DNA from: Neorhizobium vignae
GTDB taxonomy: Bacteria; Pseudomonadota; Alphaproteobacteria; Rhizobiales; Rhizobiaceae
DNA: 64,000 nucleotides
Assembly (NCBI RefSeq): GCF_000732195.1
Contig: NZ_JNNU01000008.1
Location: 248,001-312,000 of the forward strand
Reading direction: 5' to 3'
In this document: in pieces, positions 25,962 through 35,507 of the stretch
Numbering within the stretch: position 1 is the stretch's first letter
How the letters are laid out: every line of letters begins with the position of its first letter
Program-made: the position numbers and the translations under genes
The notes under the pieces: generated by a model
Told to the model about the DNA's origin: nothing
Database searches by the model: none
Seen by the model: only the letters and a program-made list of their open reading frames with translations

Positions 25962-27539
25962 CTAGCCCAGCTCCAGCCGGCGGGTAATGCCGATCGCCTC
26001 GAGAAACACCTCGTCATGGCTGACCACCAGCAGCGCGCCATCATAGGCGCGCAATCCGGCTTCGACCGCGGCTATGGAATCGATATCCAGATGGTTGGTC
26101 GGCTCATCCAGGATGAGCAGCGACGGCGGCTCCGGCCCGCCGAGCACGCAGGCGAGCCCCGCCCGCAGCATCTGTCCGCCCGAGAGCGTGCCGACCACCT
26201 GCAGGGCGGCATCAGCACGGAACATGAAGCGGGCGAGCGCCGCGCGGCCGGCATTTTCGCCCGCCTGCGGATTGAGGTGCCGGAAATTGTCGCGGATTGA
26301 CAGCGTCGGATCGAGCAGACTCACCCGCTGGTCGAGCATGGCAGATCTGACGGACACACGCACCGTGCCAGAGAAGGGCGGCAGGCTGCCGGAAATCAGC
26401 GACAGGAGCGTCGTCTTTCCCGACCCGTTCGGACCGATGACGGCGATGCGCTCCGGCCCGGTGATCTCGAGGGAAATATCGCGCAGGACCGGCTTTCGGG
26501 CCTCGTAACCGGCGGTGACGTTGTCGATCCCGAGCACGACCCGGCTTGCGGGCAGGCCGGTTGGCGGCAGCGTCACGGAAAACGGCTGCAGGATCTCGAT
26601 CTTTTCGCGCGCAGCGGAGATGTCGTCAGCCGCCTGGGTTCGCAGCCGCTCGGCAAGCCGGGCATTGTCGCCGCTGGTGTTTTCCGCCCGCCGCTTCATG
26701 CCGCCGGCGACGATGCGCGGCATGTCGTCCCGGGCGGCCTTCTTCTTGCCGACGCTGTCCTTGCGCGCCTTGCGCTCGGTGGTTTCCTGCCCAACGCGGC
26801 GGGCCTCCGCCATCCGCTTTTCGGCGTCGGTGAGATCGTGCTCGGCGGCCGCCAGTTCCAGCGCCTTGCGCTCCCGGTAGCGGTTCCAGTTGCCGCCGTA
26901 GCGGGTGGCGCCGAGCGAAGTCAAATCGGCGATCGCATCGACGGTTTCCAGAAGTTCGCGGTCGTGGCTGACGATGATCGCCCCGCCGCGCCAGCCGGCC
27001 AGAAGATCGATCACCGCCCGCCTTCCGTCCCGGTCGAGATTGTTGGTGGGTTCGTCGAGGATCAGGAAATCCGGCTCGGCGAAAATCAGAGCCGCCAGCC
27101 CCGCGCGGGTGCGCTGGCCGCCCGAAAGCGCTTGGAGCGGCGTGCTGGCATCCGCATCGAGGCCTGCCCGCGACAGCGCTTCGGCCATGCGAGCCTCCAG
27201 CGTCCAGTCGGCCTTGGCCAGTTCCTCTGCGGACGCCTCGCCCGCTTCGGCGCGGGCAAGGATAGCCAATCCATCGGATGTGCCAAAGAGGTCGGCGATC
27301 GTCTCACCGGACGTGGCCTGCACGCTCTGGCGCAACACGTCGAGGCTGCCGGAAACGGAGACCGTGCCGGATGCGGGCCTCAGTTCACCGGTGATCAGCC
27401 TGAGCAGCGTCGTCTTGCCGACGCCGTTACGCCCGACAAGGCCGACGCGTTCAGGCCCGAAGCTGAGGTTCAGATTAGAGAAAAGCGGCCGGCCGTCAGG
27501 CGTGGACCACGAAAGATTGGCAAGCGCAATGGAAGGCAT
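25962..27539 (-). CDS. ABC-F family ATP-binding protein
   Basis: A 525-residue protein with two ABC ATPase domains and no membrane segment. Walker A motifs are GRNGVGKTT (about 35) and GPNGSGKTT (about 350), and signatures LSGGQ occur in both halves. A charged linker lies between (residues 225-300, rich in K/R/A/E). ABC-F proteins act on the ribosome as translation factors or antibiotic-protection factors. The ATG at 27539 begins the conserved MPSIALANLSW; a TTG at 27560 is less likely. Confidence 0.9.
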   Translation of the reverse strand: MPSIALANLSWSTPDGRPLFSNLNLSFGPERVGLVGRNGVGKTTLLRLITGELRPASGTVSVSGSLDVLRQSVQATSGETIADLFGTSDGLAILARAEAGEASAEELAKADWTLEARMAEALSRAGLDADASTPLQALSGGQRTRAGLAALIFAEPDFLILDEPTNNLDRDGRRAVIDLLAGWRGGAIIVSHDRELLETVDAIADLTSLGATRYGGNWNRYRERKALELAAAEHDLTDAEKRMAEARRVGQETTERKARKDSVGKKKAARDDMPRIVAGGMKRRAENTSGDNARLAERLRTQAADDISAAREKIEILQPFSVTLPPTGLPASRVVLGIDNVTAGYEARKPVLRDISLEITGPERIAVIGPNGSGKTTLLSLISGSLPPFSGTVRVSVRSAMLDQRVSLLDPTLSIRDNFRHLNPQAGENAGRAALARFMFRADAALQVVGTLSGGQMLRAGLACVLGGPEPPSLLILDEPTNHLDIDSIAAVEAGLRAYDGALLVVSHDEVFLEAIGITRRLELG

Positions 27540-27817
27540 GGACAGATTCCCGAATGGCAAGGCAAAGCGGCGTTGCGTTTCGGTTGAGGTCCATGATCCA
27601 CCATCCTGCTGGTGCTGCAGATGGCGATTTTCTATGCGGAAAATGCGGCGCGTTCAAGACTGGGCCGGAGATGCTCGCGGGGGAGCGCGAGGGTTCCTTG
27701 CCTGTTGGCTGGAGGCACCAGGAGATGCCTCGTGGGCCTGAAGCACAGGCATGGGATATCGCTGTCGCTCGGGATCGACCATTTTTGGGTGTATCAGGAT
27801 GGCGCTGGATAGAGCGG

Positions 27818-29053
27818 CTAAGCCCGCTCCTCCCACAGTTTTGCAAGCTCCACCACCGTCTTCACCGCCAGTTCCATGTCCTGGCTGCTGACGAATTCCA
27901 ATGGCGAGTGGAAGGCGTGGCCGCCGGCGAAGAGGTTGGCACAGGGCAGGCCCATGAAGGAGAGGCGAGAACCGTCCGTGCCACCGCGGATGCTGCCCCG
28001 CACCGGGGTCATGCCGGCCCGGCTGATCGCCTCGACCGCGTAATCGACGATGCCCGGATGCTGGTCGAGCACCACCTTCATGTTGCGGTACTGTTCCTTG
28101 ACCGTGAAGGTGTAGGACGAGCCTGGGTAATCGGCGATGACTTGCCTGGTGATCTCCTCGAGAAGGGTCTCCTTGCTCTTCAGGCCCTCTTCGGTGAAAT
28201 CGCGGATGATGAAGGAGAGGTTCGCCTTTTCCATCACGCCGGACATGCCGGTCGGATGGATGAAGCCGTCGCGGCCCCTGGTGGTCTCGGGCGTCATGTC
28301 CTTCGGCAATCTGGCGACGATGCCGCCGGCGATCTTGATGGCGTTTTCCATCTTGCCGAAGGCGAAGCCGGGATGCATGGCGACACCCTTAATGGCGATC
28401 TCCACCGCATCGGCTGAAAACGTCTCGTCCTCGATCGTACCGGCGGTCTCGCCGTCCAGCGTATAGCCGAAATCGGCGCCGAGCTTTGCGAGGTCGACCT
28501 TGTCGACGCCGCGGCCGATCTCCTCGTCGGTGGTGAACAGAATACGGATCGCGCCGTGCTTGACATCCGGGTTGTTGATGAAGAATTCGGCAGCCGACAT
28601 GATCTCGGCAATGCCGGCCTTGTCGTCGGCGCCCAAAAGCGTGGTGCCGTCGGAGGTGATGATGTCGTTGCCGATCTGGTCCTTCAGCACCGGATGTTCG
28701 GATACCTTGATGACCTGGCTTTTGTCGCCGGTGAGCTGGATATCACCGCCCTGGTAGTTCCTGACGATCTGCGGCTTGACATTGGTACCGGTGAAATCAG
28801 GCGCCGTGTCCATATGGGCGCAGAAGCAGATGACCGGCACGTTGTTCTTCGACGTCGTCGCCGGGATCGTCCCGTAGATATAACCATGCTCGTCGAGATG
28901 CGCGTCGGTAATGCCGATCGCCAGCATTTCCTCGACCAGCAGCCGGCCGAGATCCTTCTGCTTCATCGTCGACGGCTGGGACGGGGACTTGGCGTCCGAT
29001 TGGGTGTCGATGACGACATAACGGAGAAAACGATCGGTAACGCTGTCGGCCAT
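27818..29053 (-). CDS. pepT: Peptidase T (tripeptidase)
   Basis: A 411-residue M20B zinc peptidase that removes N-terminal residues from tripeptides in the cytosol. Metal and active-site residues are visible in CAHMDTAPD, GADDKAG, TTDEEIGRG, and the C-terminal HAFHSPLE. GGTDGSRLSFMGLP is the usual dimer-contact motif. The length fits E. coli PepT (about 408). The ATG at 29053 gives the family start MADSVTDRFLRYV. The 279 bases between its stop and the ABC-F gene hold no visible feature. Confidence 0.95.
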   Translation of the reverse strand: MADSVTDRFLRYVVIDTQSDAKSPSQPSTMKQKDLGRLLVEEMLAIGITDAHLDEHGYIYGTIPATTSKNNVPVICFCAHMDTAPDFTGTNVKPQIVRNYQGGDIQLTGDKSQVIKVSEHPVLKDQIGNDIITSDGTTLLGADDKAGIAEIMSAAEFFINNPDVKHGAIRILFTTDEEIGRGVDKVDLAKLGADFGYTLDGETAGTIEDETFSADAVEIAIKGVAMHPGFAFGKMENAIKIAGGIVARLPKDMTPETTRGRDGFIHPTGMSGVMEKANLSFIIRDFTEEGLKSKETLLEEITRQVIADYPGSSYTFTVKEQYRNMKVVLDQHPGIVDYAVEAISRAGMTPVRGSIRGGTDGSRLSFMGLPCANLFAGGHAFHSPLEFVSSQDMELAVKTVVELAKLWEERA

Positions 29054-29329
29054 GGCTCTCAAATCCAAATTGTGGAACGGAATAATGGGAGTTGTAGCGA
29101 GAGGAATGGGTCGCGTGAAGGCGAGAAATGAAGGTGGGTGGCTGGATATGATCAAGCGTCCAGCCACCTCTGCCCTTCATCCCATAGGAGACCCTCCCCG
29201 GCGAGAAAAGGTCGCTGACCGCCGCAACGAAGTGCACCGATGAGATCGAGCCGAGCGATCTAACGCAACCATCTTGGGGCCAACCCGCGGCAGCCCTTCT
29301 GGACCATTAATCGTTCACGCTGCCGCTTG

Positions 29330-30166
29330 TCAGGATTCGCTGCCTGCGAGCGAGCCGCGATGCCCCAGCCGGGCGGATATCGCCCGTGCCGCGACGAGCA
29401 GCGGCTCGGCAAAACCGTTCAGATTTTTCAGCGACAGGCGCTGGACCGGACCGGCGATGGCGACCGCGCCGACAACTTCGGCCTGGGCGTCGCGGATGGG
29501 CGCGGCGATGGCGCGCATGCCGAGTTCGTTCTCTTCATCCTCCACCGCGTAACCGAGGCGCCGGATATTGCCGAGCAGTTTCTGCAGCTTGTCGGGATCG
29601 GTGACGGTTTTCGGGGTTCGCAGCGGCAAGGGCGCCGCGGTGAGCGCAGCCATACGGCTTTCCGGCAGGAAGGCGAGCAGCGCCCGGCCGGCGGCCGTCG
29701 AATGATAAGGCGCGCGCATGCCGATCTCCGCGCTGATGCGCACCGCCTGCCGGGAGGGCTGGACGCGGAGATACATGATCTCAGGCCCGGTCGGCACGGC
29801 AAGCAGCACCGTTTCGTCCGTCTCCTGCCTGAGATCCATCAGCAGCGTGCGCGCTTCGGTGGAGAGATCCATGCGGTTTCGCACCAGCGAGCCAAGGCCG
29901 AACAGCCCGAGCCCCAGCCGGTAACGGCCGGTCTCGCGGTTCTGCTCCAGAAAATCCTCCGCCATCAGCGTGACGACCAGCCGGTGTACGGTGCTCTTGG
30001 CGATACCGAGACGACGGGCAAGTTCGGTGACGCCGATCTCAGCCTCGTCGCCCTCGAAGGCTTTGAGGATGCGGATCGCCATCGAAACCGAGGAGAGCCG
30101 ACCCTTCCGGTCCTCGTCCTGCGCGCCCATTTCCCTCGTGGTCTTCATGTCGGTTGTCGCTCCCAT
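29330..30166 (-). CDS. IclR family transcriptional regulator
   Basis: A 278-residue regulator. The N-terminal winged helix (about 25-85) has GVTELARRLGIAKSTVHRLV. The C-terminal IclR effector domain has the usual MRAPYHSTAAGRALLAF and GMRAIAAPIRD motifs. It is divergent from the MFS transporter at 30400, and probably controls it. Downstream (29054-29329) there is no clear gene. Confidence 0.9.
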   Translation of the reverse strand: MGATTDMKTTREMGAQDEDRKGRLSSVSMAIRILKAFEGDEAEIGVTELARRLGIAKSTVHRLVVTLMAEDFLEQNRETGRYRLGLGLFGLGSLVRNRMDLSTEARTLLMDLRQETDETVLLAVPTGPEIMYLRVQPSRQAVRISAEIGMRAPYHSTAAGRALLAFLPESRMAALTAAPLPLRTPKTVTDPDKLQKLLGNIRRLGYAVEDEENELGMRAIAAPIRDAQAEVVGAVAIAGPVQRLSLKNLNGFAEPLLVAARAISARLGHRGSLAGSES

Positions 30167-30261
30167 GACAATCTGCCGGCCCGCATCCGGGCAACAGGCG
30201 CCGTCAACCCAGCGATTTCAAAAGCGCCGTTGACAGCCCAATATCCAAGGGAATATCCTGT

Positions 30262-30300
30262 ATGTGGACCATTGTTCCGTATAGAAGAACACACAACGAC
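30262..30300. promoter_or_regulatory. Candidate IclR-type operator in the divergent region
   Basis: The 233 bases between the IclR gene (start 30166) and the conserved MFS start (30400) contain GTTCCGTATAGAAGAAC (about 30281-30297). Its outer GTTC/GAAC arms and inner TTC/GAA resemble IclR sites. The region is AT-richer than its surroundings. The placement implies that the ATG at 30262 is not the real MFS start. Confidence 0.4.
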
Positions 30301-30399
30301 GACCGAAGCAAGCGGAAACGCCATCGGTGGCCGCGCGGTTTGTTGGCATGCCTGGTGCCGCGCTTACCGAACAAGGACTTAAACCGAAAGACCAACCAC

Positions 30400-31812
30400 T
30401 TGGATACCCGCAAGACCGTACCGTTGATCGTCGCATCAGCACTCATCATGCAGCAGATCGATTCGACGGCGATCGCCACGGCCCTGCCGACGATTGCCGA
30501 CGCGCTCGGCGAACCGCCGCTCGCGCTGCATTCGACGATCACCGTCTACGTGCTGTCGCTCGGCGTGTTCCTGCCCTTGAGCGGCTGGCTCGCCGACCGT
30601 TTCGGCGCCCGGCGGGTGTTCTGCCTGGCAATCGCGCTGTTCACCCTCGCCTCGCTGCTCTGTGCCGCCTCGACCACCCTCACCATGCTGATCGCGGCTC
30701 GCGCCCTTCAGGGTTTCGGCGGGGCATTGATGCTCCCGACGGCGCGGCTGATCCTGGTGCGCTCGGTACCGCGCGAGGAACTGGTATCCGCCATGGTGCT
30801 GATGAGCATGCCCGCCGTGGTCGGCCCGGCGATCGGGCCGCTGCTTGGTGGCTTCATCACCGGCATCAGCTCCTGGCACTGGATCTTCTGGATCAACCTG
30901 CCGGTCGGCATTGTGGCGATCATCCTGACGCTTGCGCTCATCGAAAAAATCCAGCCGACGGAGCGCACTTCTTTCGATCTCCCCGGCTTCATCCTCACCG
31001 GTGCCGGCATCGGCGCGGTCATCTTCGGGTTCGATTCCTTCGCCCGCGGCATGAATTCGAGTGCGTTGGCCCTAACTGTGGTCGGCTTCTCGCTGCTCGG
31101 TCTTTACATCCGTCATGCGCGCAACACGCCGAACGCGATCCTCGACCTGAAGCTCTTCCGTTATCCGACATTCCGTTCGAGCGTCACCGGCGGTTCGCTG
31201 TTCCGGATCAGCATGGGCGCCCTTCCGTTCATGCTGCCACTGCTGATGCAGGAGGTTTTCCACTACACGCCGCTGCAATCCGGCGCGATCACCTTCGTGT
31301 CGACGATCGGCGCCTTCGGCATGCGAACCATGACGAGACGCATCCTGCGCCGTTTCGGCTTCCGCAACGTGCTCTTGTGGAACGCACTGATCGCCAGCGC
31401 TTCGATGGCGCTGCTCGCCACTTTCACGCCTGGCACGGCGCCGATGGTCATGGTGATTATCATTCTGCTCGGCGGCTTCTTCCGGGCCTTGCAGTTCACG
31501 TCGCTGAACACGCTGACATTCGCGGAAACCGAAGATTCGGAGATGAGCCACGCGACGTCGCTGTCGCAGATGGCGCAGCGCATCGCCCAGAGTACCGGCG
31601 TTGCGATGTCCGCCATGCTTTTACATTATTTTTCCGGCGGCTCCGAGACGCTCACCAACTTCGCCTTCGCGATGTCCTTCATCATTATCGCGATCATTTC
31701 CGCATCCTCGTGCTTCTCCTTCTTCCGCCTGTCCGAGACGGCCGGCGACGTGCTCGCGGGTCGCAAGAAAGAGGACACGATAACGGCCGAACAGGCCGAC
31801 GCGGCAGAGTAA
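30400..31812 (+). CDS. MFS transporter, DHA2 (EmrB/QacA-like) family
   Basis: A polytopic membrane protein of about 470 residues, probably 14 helices. Motif C-like MDSTAIATALPTIAD-type sequence is in TM1 (QQIDSTAIATALP), and the drug-antiporter loop GWLADRFGARR lies between TM2 and TM3. I chose TTG 30400 because family members start a few residues before the TVPLIV helix. The frame is open from an ATG at 30262 but that stretch overlaps the divergent promoter. It likely exports a compound sensed by the adjacent IclR protein. Confidence 0.85.
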   Translation: MDTRKTVPLIVASALIMQQIDSTAIATALPTIADALGEPPLALHSTITVYVLSLGVFLPLSGWLADRFGARRVFCLAIALFTLASLLCAASTTLTMLIAARALQGFGGALMLPTARLILVRSVPREELVSAMVLMSMPAVVGPAIGPLLGGFITGISSWHWIFWINLPVGIVAIILTLALIEKIQPTERTSFDLPGFILTGAGIGAVIFGFDSFARGMNSSALALTVVGFSLLGLYIRHARNTPNAILDLKLFRYPTFRSSVTGGSLFRISMGALPFMLPLLMQEVFHYTPLQSGAITFVSTIGAFGMRTMTRRILRRFGFRNVLLWNALIASASMALLATFTPGTAPMVMVIIILLGGFFRALQFTSLNTLTFAETEDSEMSHATSLSQMAQRIAQSTGVAMSAMLLHYFSGGSETLTNFAFAMSFIIIAIISASSCFSFFRLSETAGDVLAGRKKEDTITAEQADAAE

Positions 31813-32032
31813 GGCGGCGGCCGGCTTGGGTCAGGCACGCGAGTATTAAAGCTCGCCGACGTTTGCCGGCGAGCCCTCCGCGGCTACGACCCCGTTTTGT
31901 GATCGGTTGCAGCCGACGTGAGCAGACGCGCGAACGAGCCCACGCCCAGGCAGTCCAGCTACGGATGCGCGGGCGGGCGGTTTGCGGAAACGCGATCGTT
32001 TTCTCTCTTCGATCCTTCGGTCCGCGAGCGGA

Positions 32033-32269
32033 CTACTGGACGAGGGAAGCGACGTCTCTTGTCGTTGGAGCTTTGGTCGGCTTTGCGTCGACCGGGACGA
32101 TATCGACTACCTCGGACAGCAGGAACTGCTTCGGAGAACCGCAGATGGTTGCGTAGACGATCCGGTCTAGTATTTTCAGGCTTTCGGACACGAATGTCCT
32201 CTGGTCGCCATTGTCGAGTACCGATACAACGTACATGTTGATCCCATAGAGGTTAGGCGCGCAGGTCAT
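32033..32269 (-). CDS. Small hypothetical protein
   Basis: A possible 78-residue protein (MTCAPNLYGINMYVVSVLDN at the start, then a hydrophilic tail). No good ribosome site is visible. Residue use is natural rather than arginine/alanine-rich as in antisense frames, which is why I keep it. It is bounded by about 220 bases on the left and 110 on the right with no gene visible, in a locally lower-GC stretch. Confidence 0.4.
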   Translation of the reverse strand: MTCAPNLYGINMYVVSVLDNGDQRTFVSESLKILDRIVYATICGSPKQFLLSEVVDIVPVDAKPTKAPTTRDVASLVQ

Positions 32270-32376
32270 TCGCGCATCATCATTTCTAGCCCACCATGGT
32301 TAATGGGAGGTTAATCCTGGTATCGAGAACCTGACGCAATGGTTCTCCGGATGGCATCAGCGTATGGATGGCGTAT

Positions 32377-33093
32377 TCACGCGGCCCTTCGCTGTTTTTC
32401 CAAGGCGGCGATCACACCGTCCGACTCCGCCGTCCAGCCGAAAGGCAGTTCGATTGCGAGCAGCGACGCTTCGTGATTGCTGCGTGGCGCATCCGCGGCA
32501 ATCGGCTCCGCCGTGCAATCCCGCAATACGACCGGACGGTAGTCCCTAAATGTCGCGTCGCGGACGGTCGATTCGACGCAGATGCTGGTCGTCGCCCCGG
32601 TGAAGACCAGCGTATCGATGTGCCGGGCGCGCAGAATAGAATCGAGCGACGTCTCGAAGAATGCGCTATATCGATGTTTGGAAATCACCACGTCGCCCGG
32701 CTTCGGTGCCAGTTCCGACACGATCGCCGTATTCCAGGTGTCGCGCACCAGAATGCCGCTCTTGCTGCCATCCGGCGCAGTGACGCCCCGCCCCACATTC
32801 ATGCGCCGGTGCTTGATCCTGTGGGGAGACTGCTCGCCTCCGGCATCCGAGAGGTCTGGATTGTGTTCCTGCCGCGGCTAGACAACCACAAGGCCGGCGC
32901 TGCGCGCCGCGTCGAGCACCCGTGAAATGCGCGGCACCAATCGCTCTATCGGCGCGATATCGATACCCGCAAGGTCGAACATTCCGCCGCGGCTGCCAAA
33001 ATCATTCTGCATGTCGATGACGATAACGGCTGTTCGTCGCGGATCGAAACTCACCGCTTCGGGACGCGCGGTTATGGAAAAATGCATCTCCAT
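32377..33093 (-). pseudogene. RutB-like isochorismatase-fold amidohydrolase, interrupted by in-frame TAG
   Basis: Reading the minus strand from ATG 33093 (ribosome site GGAGGGG) gives a RutB-like N-terminus (ARPEAVSFDPRRTAVIVIDM). TAG then interrupts at 32880-32878, where relatives have an aromatic residue in VVY/VVF. The same frame continues without further stops (PRQEHNPDLSDAGGEQSPHR) to the natural end at 32377. The triad residues D (VIDMQND), K (ISKHRYS) and C (TTSICVES) are all intact. A single base change separates it from a full gene of about 238 residues. RutB hydrolyses ureidoacrylate in pyrimidine breakdown, but no other rut gene is near. Confidence 0.85.
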
Positions 33094-33210
33094 CTGTTTC
33101 CCCTCCAGAGAACGCGGCGCATGCGCCATGGATTGCTACCGCTGATGATACCACGCGTCTTGCGGCAAGACCATTTCCCATTGCCGCGGGACCACCGCGC
33201 AGCCTTCCCC

Positions 33211-33267
33211 TTGAAATAAATTAGTTGGCATGCTAACTGATGCACATACGAACACTTAGCACACTAA
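33211..33267 (+). promoter_or_regulatory. Promoter with overlapping MarR-type palindromes
   Basis: TTGAAA (33211-33216) and TAACTG (33234-33239) are 17 bases apart. The near-perfect palindrome AGTTGGCATGCTAACT (33223-33238) fills the spacer. A second site TTAG-N4-CTAA lies at 33256-33267. The MarR gene begins at 33281, so autorepression is the natural reading. Confidence 0.7.
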
Positions 33268-33280
33268 CATTAAGCTCACG

Positions 33281-33736
33281 ATGAAACCTGATCCAATCGC
33301 ATCTGAATTCCTTGAGGCGCTGACCAAGGTCAGCCGCAAGATCCGCACGGCATTCAACCAGCAGGTGACGGCGCATGGGCTGACTTATCCGCGCGCCCGC
33401 GCCCTGTTCCGCCTCGCCAAGAAGCAGAACATGACGCAGACCGAGCTTGCCTGCGAGCTGGAACTCGAACAGGCGACCATGGTGCGCCTTCTCGACCGGA
33501 TGGAGGAGAACGGCCTGATCGAACGCCGACCGGACCCGAACGACCGCCGCGTCAAACTTCTGTTTCTGACGGCCCATGGCGAGGAACAGGCAAACCTCGT
33601 CCGCTCGATCGGCGACCGCATGCGCGAGCAGATCTTTCAGGACATCGATCCCGACCAGATGCATCTCGCCATGGCCCTGTTCGAGCGCATCACGACCAAT
33701 ATCGGCGAGCTGGAGGACATCGATGTCCCGGCGTGA
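33281..33736 (+). CDS. MarR family transcriptional regulator of an efflux operon
   Basis: A 151-residue MarR protein with recognition helix region MTQTELACELELEQATMVRLLD (about 50-70) and wing DPNDRRVKLLFLT. The 3' end overlaps the start of the EmrB-like gene by 14 bases, and an EmrA-like gene follows, so this is the classical MarR-EmrB-EmrA arrangement. It should repress its own operon until a toxic ligand binds. Confidence 0.92.
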   Translation: MKPDPIASEFLEALTKVSRKIRTAFNQQVTAHGLTYPRARALFRLAKKQNMTQTELACELELEQATMVRLLDRMEENGLIERRPDPNDRRVKLLFLTAHGEEQANLVRSIGDRMREQIFQDIDPDQMHLAMALFERITTNIGELEDIDVPA

Positions 33737-35453
33737 GACAGCAGCAAGGCAGAAAGACGCAACCATCATACGGCCGGATTTCCGCAGAAACGCGGAGCCG
33801 ACAGACCCCGAAGAGGTCGTCGAGGCGCGGCCTGAGCCCGCTCCCCCGTCTGCCCCGGCCGCGCCGCCCGCCTTCGTGCCGAAGTCGCGTGCAATGATTG
33901 CCGCCTATATGCTGGCCGGCACGCTGATCGCGCTCACGCAAGGGCTCGGCATGAGCTTTATCTCCACCAACCTGCAGCAGATCGCAGGCCCTATGGATCT
34001 GACCCAGACCGAAGCCACCTGGCTGATGGCGGCCTATCTCTTCCCGAACGCCAGCCTGACGCTGCTGCTCTTCAAGGTACGAGCCCAATACGGCCTCCGG
34101 AACTTCGCCGAGGTGGCGATCGTCGTCTACGTGCTCGTCTGCCTGGCGCATTTCTGGACGGACAGTTACGAAAGCGCGCTGGCACTGCGCTTCTTCGCAG
34201 GGGTCGCCGCAGCGCCGATGACCTCGCTCGGCTTTCTCTATATACTCGAGCCGTTTTCCCCGGCAAAGAAGTTGAGCATCGGCCTCTGCGTCTCGCTGAC
34301 GGCGCTGGCCCTCCCCTCGCCGGTGACCGGCATCATCTCGCCATATCTCATGGATATCGGCGGCTACCATGCGCTCTATCTCGTCGAGATGGGGCTCGCC
34401 ATGGTCTCGCTCGGCCTCGTCTACGTGCTACCGCTCGCCTCGCCGCCGCGTGCGAAAGTGATCAGCGGCCTCGATGTCATCAGCTACGTGTTCCTCGCCA
34501 TCGGGCTCGGCAGTTTTGCCGTCGTGTTCACCGTCGGCCGGCTCTACTGGTGGACGGCGGTCGACTGGCTCGCCTGGATGATCATCGCCGGCATCGCCGC
34601 CTCCGCCATCTTTGCGGCGATCGAGCTCAACCGGAAGAACCATCTGGTCGATATCCGCTGGCTCACCTCCCGAGAGATCCTGCATTTCACCGGCGCTCTG
34701 ATGGTGTCTCGCCTGGTGTTTTCCGAACAGACCAGCGGCGCGATCAATTTTCTGCGCAATACGGGCATGCTGACCGAGCAGTTGGCCGGGCTCTACTGGG
34801 TCGTCCTCGCTGGTGCCGTCGCTTCCGGCATCATCTGCGCCATGATCATGAAGCCCGGCAGCACCTCGGCGATCCACGCGGTCTCGCTGCTGCTGGTGGC
34901 GGTCGGCAGCTACATGGACAGCCAGTCGACCATCCTCACCCGTCCGGAACAAATGTATCTCAGCCAATTCCTGGTGAGCTTCGCGAGCGGCCTCTTCCTG
35001 CCCCCGGCGCTGATGATCGGCATGGGTGCTGCGATGAAGCGCGGCCCGAGCTACATCCTCTCCTTCATCGTCGTTTTCCTCGCCACCCAGAAGGTCGGCG
35101 GTTATCTCGGCAGCGCCCTCTATGGCACCTTCGTGCAGTGGCGCGAACAGTTCCATTCCTTCCGGCTGGTCTCCGAGCTCGCCTCCACCGATCCGCTGGT
35201 CGCAACCCGGCTGAATCAGCTCGGCGGCGCCTATGGCAAGGTGCTGACAGACCCCAACCAGCAGGTGGCGCAAGGCGCCGCCCTCTTCGCCAGGCAGGTG
35301 CAGCAGCAGGCCTATGCTCTCGCCTACAACGACTCCTTTCTGCTGACCGCCTGGGCCTCGCTTGCCGCGCTTGCCGTCCTTCTCCTCCACGTCGCCTGGC
35401 GCAACCGCCACCGGCTTTTGCCCATCAAGACCCCGACGCCCGCCGCTGCCTGA
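33723..35453 (+). CDS. MFS efflux transporter, DHA2 family (EmrB-like)
   Basis: A 576-residue protein: a ~50-residue proline-rich soluble N-terminus, then about 14 membrane helices starting at MIAAYMLAGTLIALTQGLGM. The ATG at 33723 lies inside the end of the MarR gene. With the EmrA-like adaptor that follows 54 bases later it should form an inner-membrane drug exporter linked to an outer-membrane channel encoded elsewhere. Its long N-terminal extension is unusual for EmrB. Confidence 0.88.
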   Translation: MSRRETAARQKDATIIRPDFRRNAEPTDPEEVVEARPEPAPPSAPAAPPAFVPKSRAMIAAYMLAGTLIALTQGLGMSFISTNLQQIAGPMDLTQTEATWLMAAYLFPNASLTLLLFKVRAQYGLRNFAEVAIVVYVLVCLAHFWTDSYESALALRFFAGVAAAPMTSLGFLYILEPFSPAKKLSIGLCVSLTALALPSPVTGIISPYLMDIGGYHALYLVEMGLAMVSLGLVYVLPLASPPRAKVISGLDVISYVFLAIGLGSFAVVFTVGRLYWWTAVDWLAWMIIAGIAASAIFAAIELNRKNHLVDIRWLTSREILHFTGALMVSRLVFSEQTSGAINFLRNTGMLTEQLAGLYWVVLAGAVASGIICAMIMKPGSTSAIHAVSLLLVAVGSYMDSQSTILTRPEQMYLSQFLVSFASGLFLPPALMIGMGAAMKRGPSYILSFIVVFLATQKVGGYLGSALYGTFVQWREQFHSFRLVSELASTDPLVATRLNQLGGAYGKVLTDPNQQVAQGAALFARQVQQQAYALAYNDSFLLTAWASLAALAVLLLHVAWRNRHRLLPIKTPTPAAA

Positions 35454-35507
35454 AGCCCCGAGCAAGCCACTCAGACCAAGAACCGAAGAACAAGAAACGA
35501 AACTGCC

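Noticed and set aside
30262..30399. Longer N-terminus of the DHA2 transporter starting at ATG 30262
   Set aside because: The extra 46 residues are Arg-rich and unlike the family N-terminus, and they cover the divergent promoter with the IclR-like site.
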